This document shows positions 63,201-64,000 of a stretch of DNA of 64,000 bases, one piece after another (positions within the stretch are counted from its first letter, which is position 1; the number at the start of each line of letters is the position of its first letter). The DNA is taken from assembly GCA_018389105.1 (NCBI GenBank), contig JACATO010000062.1, forward strand, positions 248,001 through 312,000. Reading direction: 5' to 3'. The notes under the pieces were generated by a model that saw only the letters and a program-made list of their open reading frames with translations, searched no databases and was not told the DNA's origin. The DNA comes from Nautilus pompilius (Eukaryota; Mollusca; Cephalopoda; Nautilida; Nautilidae). Both the position numbers and the translations under genes were made by a program.

Positions 63201-63952
63201 TTGCCCTTGGAGTTCATGGAGGAACAATGAGACACAGAATGACCAAGACAAATCAGAGTTGGTTCATCCAGGTGAGCAAATCATCAGAGTTGATTTGGGT
63301 AAGCTAGAGAATAAGTGTGAGAACACATCATAAAATAAGAGGATTGGATTCAGTCATTACCAAGGCAAATTCTGCCCAACTGTGATGCTCCTGAACCAAC
63401 CCAAATCTTTTCTCACCTTGGTTTTTAGATTTAAAAAAATAAACAGAAAAGGCTTTGCCTTCCCCAGACAATGTAGGACTTTAGAAACTTTCAAATTTGT
63501 TTATCCCTGCATACACCACATCAATTTTTTTAATCTTACTTAGATTGCCTTGGGTACATTTGCATCTCAGCCAAAAGCACTAGTGTTCATATTGAACTGG
63601 CTATATATTTAGTCAACTCTTGTAATGCGAACAGGTGAAGTTGGAGATTTGTCATTTCAAAAGATTAGTTATATTCATGAAAGAGACACTGTGTGTCACA
63701 GCTCTTATGGCTGAACCTGTACTGAGTGATACAGGTTTGTAAGAGTAATGGGGTGAAAATGCACCCTAGATGGTATACAAAGAGTTAGGGTATTATAGGT
63801 ATTTGGTGACTCGTAGCTGATTTGTTTTTCTCTTTTTAATTTCAGGCTCTAGATTTTCTTAACATCGAGGACCATCCCATTCAGGGGTGTATTTTGCCAA
63901 AGATCCTTACTGAGCTTCATGTTCACCTCTGGGATTGTACTGTGGACTACAG
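9327..63952 (+). CDS. ATG2: Autophagy-related protein 2 (ATG2), 5' part, about 27 exons
   Basis: The translated exons align in order with vertebrate ATG2A/B as I know them: the chorein-like N-terminus (PWS..VK.R.CRY.L.HYLG, LSLDQLS.D.Y.G), VNE.LE...PLELV.GFV, SL.LA.ECL, MELKLKQNE-type segment, RFPI.DLR, EPSPFS.K..MY, LPSK..YE..YNR and the LH.HL..C.VDYR region near the CAD motif. Phases agree at every junction except around 61.45-61.72 kb. About 1,310 codons are present and the rest of the roughly 2,000-residue protein lies past the right edge. ATG2 is a rod-shaped bridge that moves phospholipids from ER to the growing phagophore with WIPI proteins and ATG9. Intron 12 hosts an antisense LRR receptor gene. 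Single exons are listed separately. Confidence 0.95.
9495..12062 (+). other. ATG2: ATG2 intron 1
   Basis: Holds an E-box TCACGTG at 9677, a pyrimidine satellite (9715-10830), and about 1.2 kb of AT-rich DNA without coding signal. A repeat-like stretch at about 10880-11010 has a reversed tRNA B-box-like string, and another lies at about 11430-11600; neither is assigned. Confidence 0.6.
9715..10830. repeat. TC-rich minisatellite with a TACTGGCATCATC marker
   Basis: About 1.1 kb of (CT)n interrupted at intervals of roughly 30-140 bases by TGTACTGGCATCATC or TGTACTGACATCATC, followed by TATCTCTCCC. I count about 15 marker units. Long open frames here (for example 9692-10750) are Ser/Leu-only translations of the repeat, not genes. 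Confidence 0.95.
12063..12231 (+). CDS. ATG2: ATG2 exon 2
   Basis: Encodes FVNETLENLRVPLELVDGFV, ...SVAIPWSSLFADN, ...LELTLQPKSRKDK. It completes the chorein-type N-terminal module. Acceptor TTTTTTTTCAG, donor GTACGA, ends in phase 1. Confidence 0.95.
12449..12973. mobile_element. Non-autonomous hAT-type element with 13-bp TIRs
   Basis: 525 bp bounded by perfect inverted repeats CAGTGATTCTCAA (12449-12461) and TTGAGAATCACTG (12961-12973). The ends resemble the CAGTGGTTCTCAACC type of hAT/Charlie termini. Flanking 8-mers tcccattg and ccctagtg match at 5 of 8 positions, which fits a decayed 8-bp target duplication. Subterminal GGGGTAAATTTACCCC is a palindrome and GGGGGTAAA motifs recur. No transposase frame. 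Confidence 0.85.
13725..13808. mobile_element. Short palindromic MITE-like element, copy 1
   Basis: Left arm CTAGGGACGTTCAGAGGAAA and right arm GGGTTTCATTGGAATGACCC are imperfect reverse complements. The interior (GGATATGGTTATGG) is shared with the other two copies. It lies about 155 bp before ATG2 exon 3. Confidence 0.7.
13964..14113 (+). CDS. ATG2: ATG2 exon 3
   Basis: Encodes PTLEAMFNSMTSMASSLQLA, EECLKTEKNVEEMSQ, VEVFAHAIDS; the SLQLAEECL and E.FA..I segments are conserved in ATG2. Phase 1 at both ends; donor GTAAGT. Confidence 0.93.
14114..16429 (+). other. ATG2: ATG2 intron 3
   Basis: AT-rich. A minus-strand open frame of 126 codons at 15700-16080 has no recognised domain. A plus-strand fragment at about 14790-14910 also reads as protein-like without a match. 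Otherwise nothing identified. Confidence 0.5.
16430..16532 (+). CDS. ATG2: ATG2 exon 4
   Basis: Encodes VLSRVKVIFHETVIRLEHPT, KESGHSVAVEMRIQ; matches the conserved VLRRIKV.F.DTVVR.EH segment of ATG2. Ends in phase 2 at GTAAGT. Confidence 0.94.
16533..17975 (+). other. ATG2: ATG2 intron 4
   Basis: No coding signal. Short open frames at 16942-17260 and 17439-17635 have no recognisable domain. Several (CTAA) units at about 17438-17450. Confidence 0.5.
17976..18168 (+). CDS. ATG2: ATG2 exon 5
   Basis: Encodes MEYFDDLAESQNG, ...AHKNLRLLGIAVYSDEF and a Ser-rich end. LEY.D and KLL.L.GV are the conserved anchors. The acceptor follows a C-rich tract. Ends in phase 0 at CAG|GTATCA. Confidence 0.92.
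18735..18926 (+). CDS. ATG2: ATG2 exon 6
   Basis: A low-complexity Ala/Pro/Ser linker followed by QEFKLKLKQNESIAGPK, which matches the MELMVKLKQNEAFPGPK segment of ATG2. Phase 0 at both ends; donor GTAAGA. Confidence 0.93.
19905..20001 (+). CDS. ATG2: ATG2 exon 7
   Basis: Encodes LEVECQLGSLNVLMCPRQVH, ILLELMCGLTSP; continues the LEV.GQLGSL.LLL.PRQ segment of the family. Ends in phase 1 at GTAGGC. Confidence 0.93.
20363..20542 (+). CDS. ATG2: ATG2 exon 8 (two possible acceptors)
   Basis: Encodes ...GKNKPMDSADYQRVEHQLQS and the segment ending EEVMIQSLGP. YQRVE..LQ parallels the LIEQDLNQQLQ helix of ATG2. Two in-phase acceptors exist: TTTTTCTCTTTAG (exon from 20363, adding VSFESSHTRHHA) and CACGCAG (exon from 20399). 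The first has the better pyrimidine tract. Ends in phase 1. Confidence 0.85.
20543..22238 (+). other. ATG2: ATG2 intron 8
   Basis: Contains a tRNA-derived SINE (listed separately), a (CCCT)n tract at about 21738-21759 and a GA-rich run at about 21430-21475. No coding signal beyond short unassigned frames at 21430-21831. Confidence 0.5.
20835..21165 (+). repeat. tRNA-derived SINE, plus strand
   Basis: A-box-like TGGGTGGTTAGCCTACTGG (about 20851) and B-box-like GGCTCGAGTCTAAATCC (about 20885), then CCCACATCTG and the shared core AGGGACTTTCGATAAGTTTA (from about 21051) with CCAAGAAGTACTA near the end. The same core recurs at about 41500 and 49390. Confidence 0.8.
22239..22355 (+). CDS. ATG2: ATG2 exon 9
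   Basis: Encodes DDLEDELYYSMTPGKAGSVG, DMESSCTSTLSSRSASTVS. Acidic start and Ser-rich end parallel the DNTDLFFSMAGL..S.A region of ATG2. Phase 1 at both ends; donor GTAAGT. Confidence 0.88.
22356..23988 (+). other. ATG2: ATG2 intron 9
   Basis: A CT microsatellite at about 22398-22470, a 21-base poly(A) at about 22650-22670, otherwise AT-rich DNA with nothing recognisable. Confidence 0.5.
23989..24042 (+). CDS. ATG2: ATG2 exon 10 (short)
   Basis: 54 bases encoding TRTTSTGSRKDAMAVRVK. Good acceptor (TTTCTTTTCTCTAG) and donor (AAAG|GTGAGG), phase 1 at both ends, so inclusion or skipping keeps the frame. No homology of its own; called from splice signals, phase and position. Confidence 0.7.
24043..24878 (+). 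other. ATG2: ATG2 intron 10
   Basis: No coding or repeat feature identified. A T-rich tract precedes the exon 11 acceptor. Confidence 0.5.
24879..25149 (+). CDS. ATG2: ATG2 exon 11
   Basis: Encodes DPVRKLLDDPSAELTKYRLK, LNLFSLSILHENPTTTPG, ...AFFSKV, ...LKELRIKLSEACPHDHLG. The YRLKL..FSLSILHE strand and the LR..L..ACPHDHL segment parallel LKMTLGGVTLTLL and FQRACPCSHVRL in ATG2A. Ends in phase 2. Confidence 0.92.
25561..25647. mobile_element. Short palindromic MITE-like element, copy 2
   Basis: Arms TTTCAAATGAAACCC (left) and GGGTTTCGTTTGAATGTCCC (right) are reverse complements over most of their length. Interior GGCTGGATACCTTTATGG resembles the other copies. Confidence 0.75.
26200..26440 (+). 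repeat. SINE-like fragment
   Basis: B-box-like CACGTTCAATTCCCGG at about 26237, followed by the TTGCCTTGGTTTGCTGTATC tail style seen after the B box in other copies, and a degenerate core (GGTGAACTTCTGTAGCAG) at about 26356. Confidence 0.55.
26480..26745 (-). repeat. SINE-like fragment, minus strand
   Basis: Reversed tRNA-like part: GGGATTTGAACTCAGTTC at about 26680 with an A-box-like stretch beyond it, preceded by CATTTCTAGATGTGGAAGGAAACTGG, the reverse of the CCACATCT core seen in plus-strand copies. Confidence 0.6.
27243..27276. repeat. (CA)n microsatellite
   Basis: About 17 uninterrupted CA units. Confidence 0.95.
27735..27921 (+). CDS. ATG2: ATG2 exon 12
   Basis: Encodes GCLGKPLVVNCNQKTSASHE, SLTLDVSLGLFEMVECLFDR, ...LPIDHKLPEYSE. 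The GLFEMVECLF and PEYSE segments parallel GQLEVLECLW and PEYTE of ATG2A. Ends in phase 0 at GAG|GTAAGA. Confidence 0.93.
30297..32846 (-). CDS. LRR-FN3 single-pass membrane receptor, nested antisense in ATG2
   Basis: One uninterrupted frame. I start at the ATG at 32846 (849 residues) because an acceptor (CATTTTTTCAG) ends at 32862, so the further upstream frame to 32903 is probably intronic. Signal peptide MIYTVWLLLVWYVTCFSKSN; N-terminal Cys cap at about 23-42; about 16 leucine-rich repeats at about 56-476 (LxxLxLSxNxL pattern); LRRCT at about 486-538 (CDCRLAWLYDWV, later Cys at 517 and 538); Ser/Thr-rich stalk; FN3-like segment at about 590-670 (ITLNISDAHTMIISW, YLVCIQAV); transmembrane helix at 692-715; 134-residue tail. 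The LRR-LRRCT-FN3-TM order resembles FLRT, ELFN and vasorin-type adhesion or guidance receptors, but I cannot assign orthology. The tail has YIN and YLSP motifs and ends EIEV. Confidence 0.9.
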   Translation of the reverse strand: MIYTVWLLLVWYVTCFSKSNAICKKLPQSHGIQADHGHIIYCNGFDIIPDFRNYTEEYDTLLLKGNLFTNISSDAFKGLRIKRLILQSNPLSWISKYAFRGLTTLRELVLETTASNVSLPSVALQNLTGLSVLEVFNFKQEHIADPSVFQNLKLVRLKLKRVGITYISKDVFKAQPFLTALDLSDNKLQSLPSSVLQELENLEVFIADNNNIKEIAVDAMHRNAKLKELRLRQNKIKSLEQGSFNGIEQSLLNLDLSYNPLNHSQLLQLHNLTALKELKLTYNALTLIPKGTFTKMHLLQYLNMDGNLLTSLEPGVFNGLSNLKTLYISNNYLNTIKSGVFNSTSNLQNLHLQMQYSTNLEIESFHGIETSLMLLYLQKNKFLSKEKLWKALGDLHRIEVLDLSNCMLDVIPPFAFENCKHLKSLSLFKNNILTLQQEMFHGLQASLQFVELQMNPLRTIDRCVFWHFKWNMTLANINLKLPSLQCDCRLAWLYDWVKQYRKVNANNHFKNQINWKCIYPQKYKDRYFSNLTLSDLTCIINQYTEPVCKNFSNRIPSTTVLSSTKASSTSAVHSGGWTTQSISQTILPAINITLNISDAHTMIISWHVTYPQLITEFHMSYQALKENAKKQSILLHKSHRSYTLRNLANVEYLVCIQAVLKNLDKYLEICKTSSSKTDKTSNNGGKQGNNTWMIAGIIIGILLILAIVPILIFICRKSYADSEGNYVHNKPDNSKPWPSQIKQDSKQFSKPRKNNQERAKDLNISVIYNGKTEPDSTRLSAGSYPYLADPNTTPMATSVPIPIPHYINSSMERSKTSQNNNLEYLSPVSKDNSFCDISFGKQNSWEIEV
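32847..32861 (-). other. 5' UTR end and splice acceptor of the LRR gene
   Basis: The exon begins AACACCTGTCAAGCG just before the ATG, after a TTTTTTCAG acceptor. An upstream noncoding exon is therefore expected on the minus strand to the right; I could not place it. Confidence 0.55.
33270..33790 (+). pseudogene. Decayed coding-like stretch, unassigned
   Basis: One frame reads with about four stops over some 170 codons, with segments such as VNRFYGHFVGGYAKMQKKTL and FQPLRS/RMKRDPSTHQ. Fewer stops than expected for AT-rich noncoding DNA. Perhaps a retrotransposon or retrocopy remnant; I do not recognise the family. Confidence 0.35.
38539..39030 (+). pseudogene. Tc1-like transposase remnant
   Basis: The frame reads VVKRQLKDIGLIGQLAPRKP, LLRNGNKCLDWGEEHCNYNL, then WGNALWLDESSLKYF and SRLKHGGVGLM. 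These match the Tc1 order of RR.LK..GL...A.KKPLL, R..WA.EH..W....W..V.WSDES..F and VKHGGGS, including one catalytic Asp (LDES). Further downstream, GILTKERFCNVM continues in another frame. Stops and frameshifts show it is dead. The N-terminal part may begin near 38260. No terminal inverted repeats identified. Confidence 0.8.
41455..41650 (+). repeat. SINE core fragment
   Basis: CTCACATCTAAACACGAGG, then GACAGGGACTTCTAATAAGT TCATTTACTGCAC and GGCCTTCCACCAAGTGCTAT. Same core as the copies at 20835 and 49205; a clear tRNA-like head is not visible. Confidence 0.65.
44206..44910 (-). pseudogene. hAT/ZMYM6-like transposase-derived remnant
   Basis: The minus frame 44565-44206 reads ITGCPYHILSNAAGHTSSKF, ...VDLFCWFEKSAIRKGAFAEY and VVRHASVHWLSPELC. 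This follows the GCPCH.INN.A......VD.YY.F..S.KRK..F.EF...I..H..TRWLSLE order of hAT-type transposases and their ZMYM6/ZBED-like relatives. A further piece lies at 44910-44710 (YFSLYDRGEFNDNSAADEF). Broken by stops; no intact element. The boundaries are approximate. Confidence 0.65.
46760..46873 (+). CDS. ATG2: ATG2 exon 13
   Basis: 38 codons: LLIFKNEAIESGTHSLFSSL, HGHTPSVKISLVKVEKHK. Phase 0 at both ends, acceptor TTTATTTCAG, donor GTAAGC. Follows PEYSE of exon 12 as in ATG2A (PEYTE-ILTF). Confidence 0.9.
47327..47509 (+). CDS. ATG2: ATG2 exon 14
   Basis: Encodes RTDINIELGQFTSEVDITIV, DRINSLLKPEPCGPSDQNSS, ...STNSFSTV. The ELGQFTSEVDI..VDR..SLL pattern fits LDLANFQADVELGALDRLAALL of ATG2A. 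A second in-frame acceptor (GCACAG, exon from 47336) is possible. Phase 0 at both ends. Confidence 0.9.
47865..47968 (+). CDS. ATG2: ATG2 exon 15
   Basis: Encodes ISQHHLNQLLDDGPSIGENI, IDFHVSSPLVTLYV; precedes RFPIPDLR exactly as FRLSAPRATLRLRFPIADLR in ATG2A. The TTTTTTTTTAG upstream at 47815-47817 is not used because an in-frame TGA follows. Ends in phase 2. Confidence 0.92.
48440..48870 (-). other. GC-rich open block, possible repeat-borne coding remnant
   Basis: A 128-codon minus frame (48839-48453) includes CTETTPKLLTELSLHFGLMT-like text with HGEPLNARPQAARQIINAIT following. Overlapping plus frames exist at 48597-49207. Base composition is near 50% GC against a clearly AT-rich surround. 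I do not recognise a domain; a transposon-borne segment is the simplest guess. Confidence 0.4.
49205..49560 (+). repeat. tRNA-derived SINE, plus strand
   Basis: A-box-like TGGGTGGTTATCACCATAG, B-box-like AGTTTGAATCCCAGTTGG, CTTCCTGGCATGATT, then the core GTAGGAACTTCTGTTAGGTT CATTTAG and GGACTTGGCCATACACCAAG. The fullest copy of the family in the window. Confidence 0.85.
50421..50593 (+). CDS. ATG2: ATG2 exon 16
   Basis: Encodes RFPIPDLRSGPQVDRLPWWR, RTLRKEQLILELSAVSFQTS, ...LEVKCVEIH. Strong match to RFPIADLRPEPDPWAGQ..RAEQLRLELSEPQF in ATG2A. Ends in phase 1 at CACG|GTAACT. Confidence 0.95.
50669..50839 (+). other. In-phase candidate alternative terminal exon of ATG2
   Basis: After a strong acceptor (TTCTTCTTTTTACAG) the frame set by exon 16 stays open for 56 codons, GVREVKNHNPPWIHHMYNKC and onward to QPDYQEMFY, then TAA at 50837-50839. 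It has no match to ATG2. The main model skips to 52868, which has the same phase. If used, ATG2 would end after roughly 875 residues. Confidence 0.4.
50840..52867 (+). other. ATG2: Rest of ATG2 intron 16
   Basis: An (ATA)n run at about 51611-51631, a SINE copy at about 51733-51930, and a further SINE-like fragment at about 52125-52215. No coding signal. Confidence 0.5.
51733..51930 (+). repeat. SINE, plus strand
   Basis: B-box-like GCCAGGTTAGGATCTCAGC, CTTGGCATACCTTCTCAGCA, CCTTCCACATCTAAAG, and a degenerate core (TTTATAGTAGAGATTACTG). Same order of parts as the copy at 49205. Confidence 0.7.
52868..52967 (+). CDS. ATG2: ATG2 exon 17
   Basis: Encodes GLFQEDDDALPISFIRIGTD, EDASEREYGFNWPR; corresponds to the DLHG.YED...PVPCLRVSK segment of ATG2. 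Phase 1 in, phase 2 out. Confidence 0.88.
53476..53677 (+). CDS. ATG2: ATG2 exon 18
   Basis: Encodes MVIKWQQKLCSVLEEAGMDS, ...CQFAKSEPSPFSAKKSMYGK, EELSDKSELKHVSEE. EPSPFS.K..MY is a hallmark ATG2 string. Donor is GTCAGT, weaker than usual. Ends in phase 0. Confidence 0.94.
54005..54450 (-). pseudogene. mariner-family transposase remnant
   Basis: The minus strand reads TIREVTEVVNVCYAACQSII, TKDLGM, ISAKFVPCLL, then after a gap ITVDETLVYSYGSEVKNRSF, WKLPL, and KARQ-like plus MLIAFFDHEELV-like text across frameshifts. This follows the mariner order of the HTH REV......S..S..I....LGM....AKFVPR.L, ITGDETWVY.Y, QW.....PRPKKAR and FFD..G.V. VDET carries a catalytic Asp. Many stops: inactive. Confidence 0.75.
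54930..55075 (-). repeat. SINE head, minus strand
   Basis: Reversed tRNA-like portion: B-box-like GGGGTTGAACCCAGGTCCTC at about 55009 and an A-box-like stretch at about 55040-55060 (CAGTCCAGTAGCCTGG), with a TTTGCCAAAGCAAG segment mirroring the plus-strand copies. Confidence 0.7.
55443..55585 (+). CDS. ATG2: ATG2 exon 19
   Basis: Encodes RVLPGDKDELKDFQEKTLSN, SGLIIDVFIPAVNGFLPSKQ, FYEILYNR. Close to VIPGDPEEMRTFQ.R.L..S...V.LPSVHIFLPSKEVYESIYNR of ATG2A. Acceptor TTTTAAG is weak. Ends in phase 2. Confidence 0.94.
55586..57232 (+). other. ATG2: ATG2 intron 19
   Basis: A minus-strand SINE (55870-56140), otherwise AT-rich. An isolated frame at 56893-57111 is not supported. Confidence 0.5.
55870..56140 (-). 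repeat. SINE, minus strand
   Basis: TAGATGTAAGAAACTGGAGT is the reverse of the CCACATCTA core; AGGTATGCCAAACCAAGTTG mirrors CTTGGTTTGGCCT; B-box-like GATTGAACCCACAG near the end. Confidence 0.6.
57233..57390 (+). CDS. ATG2: ATG2 exon 20
   Basis: Encodes RICNDFLLWEPTAPSPLYSH, ...LDATLRVQYLFPDMF, ETCKSGMKY. RI.NDLL.WEP and F..CKS are conserved in ATG2. Donor is TACG|GTTAGT. Ends in phase 1. Confidence 0.94.
57422..57498. mobile_element. Short palindromic MITE-like element, copy 3
   Basis: 77 bp: left CTAGGGATGTTCAAATGAAA, right GGTTTTGAATGTCCCTAG, nearly perfect inverted repeats over the outer 15 bases. Confidence 0.8.
58180..58440 (-). repeat. SINE-like element, minus strand
   Basis: B-box-like GGGAGCTGAACCCAGATTTT at about 58375 and an A-box-like AGCATGCTATCAACTATGCA further right, i.e. 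a tRNA-like unit on the minus strand. The body differs from the plus-strand family, so it may be another SINE family. Confidence 0.5.
59412..59566 (+). CDS. ATG2: ATG2 exon 21
   Basis: Encodes an acidic start ESDSESDESLG, a basic RHRRRTKDN stretch and SKISFCLNMNKGKVTAFTPQ K. The acidic LDSDSDDED-like cluster followed by a VLKGR.TAL-like strand is the ATG2 order. Ends in phase 0 at GTGGGC. Confidence 0.9.
59567..60057 (+). other. ATG2: ATG2 intron 21
   Basis: AT-rich, one (TTA)n run at about 59942-59957, nothing else recognised. Confidence 0.5.
60058..60208 (+). CDS. ATG2: ATG2 exon 22
   Basis: Encodes DNNGVDSCNHHGELVVTVED, ANTFLVVNHNGDPELQYLCF, QANRGALYHN. Matches HGELVLD.E..TLFSVSQY.G.PGL.YFCLEAE.ATLYH of ATG2A. 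Ends in phase 1 at AACG|GTAAAC. Confidence 0.94.
60209..61352 (+). other. ATG2: ATG2 intron 22
   Basis: Nothing recognised apart from a short direct repeat around 61015-61045 (CAGGTGTT / AACACCTG palindrome). A pyrimidine tract precedes the next acceptor. Confidence 0.5.
61353..61480 (+). CDS. ATG2: ATG2 exon 23 (3' boundary uncertain)
   Basis: After TTCTTAG the frame reads GVPTFGETYSTHIKETAHFI, LAALRRSQSISQEQ, then VSPESMMQM. Possible donors are CAG|GTATCT (61453) and ATG|GTACTA (61480), both phase 0. The next secure exon needs phase 1, so a small exon or another donor must intervene. No strong homology in this variable region. Confidence 0.65.
61564..61600 (+). CDS. ATG2: Possible ATG2 micro-exon 23b
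   Basis: 37 bases between a good acceptor (TTTTTATATTTACAG) and a donor ATATG|GTGCAT. It reads EIVHWCTLYTEY and converts phase 0 to phase 1, which is exactly what is needed between exons 23 and 24. Called from phase and splice signals only. Confidence 0.4.
61716..61939 (+). CDS. ATG2: ATG2 exon 24, with probable GC donor
   Basis: Encodes CVENLKELPVIKKLQASQAM, AEHLYPTIYKSEPGVFDKTA, ...PDTLDMLTIAVKIKLNTK and DTFSNPILK. LYPTIY.SE.GV and ML..AV.I.L match ATG2A. Homology needs the next exon to begin EFVVAL directly after this Lys, which places the donor at AAG|GCTAGT (GC rather than GT). Staying in the first frame hits TAA at 61958-61960. Confidence 0.88.
61940..63190 (+). other. ATG2: ATG2 intron 24 (GC-AG)
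   Basis: Holds a (TTTA)n run at about 62114-62132 and a GC-richer block (62408-62830) open in two overlapping frames, listed among the findings. Acceptor TTTTTTAACCAG. Confidence 0.6.
62408..62945 (+). pseudogene. Unassigned coding-like block in ATG2 intron 24
   Basis: One frame is open with a single TAG for about 130 codons (SSRFTAIHTDSLQAIVSDST..., then VDWQTIPGHPDLLGWANLEY). A second frame from 62652 is open for 97 codons (SHYRLFDSLLYHYKEWNKIS, RNWALNFIHVLTCKKTLF, SDMEIKQCSVFMDNQ). A frameshift near 62645 would join them. The text is protein-like and less AT-rich than the surround. I do not recognise the family; a retrocopy or transposon remnant is possible. Confidence 0.4.
63191..63271 (+). 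CDS. ATG2: ATG2 exon 25
   Basis: 27 codons: EFVVALGVHGGTMRHRMTKT, NQSWFIQ. Matches EFLVTLRLHKATLRHYM....QSWH.Q of ATG2A. Phase 0 at both ends; donor CAG|GTGAGC. Confidence 0.95.
63846..63952 (+). CDS. ATG2: ATG2 exon 26/27, last in the window
   Basis: Encodes ALDFLNIEDHPIQGCILPKI, LTELHVHLWDCTVDY and part of Arg. Matches LLEFLDVLDDPVLGYLPPTVITILHTHLFSCSVDYR, the entry to the CAD-motif region of ATG2. Ends in phase 2 at GTAGGG; the gene continues beyond 64000. Confidence 0.95.
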
Positions 63953-64000
63953 GTAGGGAAGCTGCTACCTGCCATCTCTAGTTTAGCCTACACCTTGGAG

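Noticed and set aside
1..64000. CRISPR arrays, operons, rRNA or bacterial signals
   Set aside because: Nothing of the kind is present; the sequence is spliced eukaryotic DNA.

Overview
This window is animal nuclear DNA: AT-rich, with short coding exons bounded by GT-AG junctions, introns of about 0.1 to 19 kb, tRNA-derived SINE fragments, decayed DNA transposons and microsatellites. The proteins are clearly metazoan. Gene structure and repeat style suggest a lophotrochozoan, most likely a mollusc, but this lineage call is an inference from general appearance.

Layout. (1) About 2.58-7.6 kb, minus strand: a DNAJC4-like J-domain membrane protein assembled from five coding exons plus a probable 5' UTR exon. 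(2) About 7.6-9.3 kb: a GC-richer shared upstream region between two divergent genes. (3) 9.3 kb to the right edge, plus strand: the autophagy lipid-transfer gene ATG2, about 27 exons and about 1,310 codons, running from the chorein-type N-terminus to just inside the CAD-motif region, with the 3' part beyond the window. (4) Inside ATG2 intron 12 (about 18.8 kb), on the opposite strand: a complete, single-coding-exon cell-surface protein with leucine-rich repeats, an LRRCT cap, an FN3-like domain, one transmembrane helix and a 134-residue tail.

The introns hold a 1.1-kb pyrimidine satellite, a non-autonomous hAT element with perfect 13-bp terminal inverted repeats, three copies of an 80-90-bp palindromic MITE-like element, several tRNA-derived SINEs, and remains of Tc1, mariner and hAT-like transposases.

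ATG2 makes a bridge-like lipid-transfer protein at ER-phagophore contacts. The DNAJC4-like protein is probably a membrane-anchored Hsp70 co-chaperone. The LRR protein looks like an adhesion or guidance receptor. No operon-like relation is implied. The points most worth a second look are the nested receptor, a probable GC-AG intron in ATG2, an in-phase exon candidate that would truncate ATG2, a DNAJC4 C-terminus that reads into a trinucleotide repeat, and short uORFs in front of both divergent genes.
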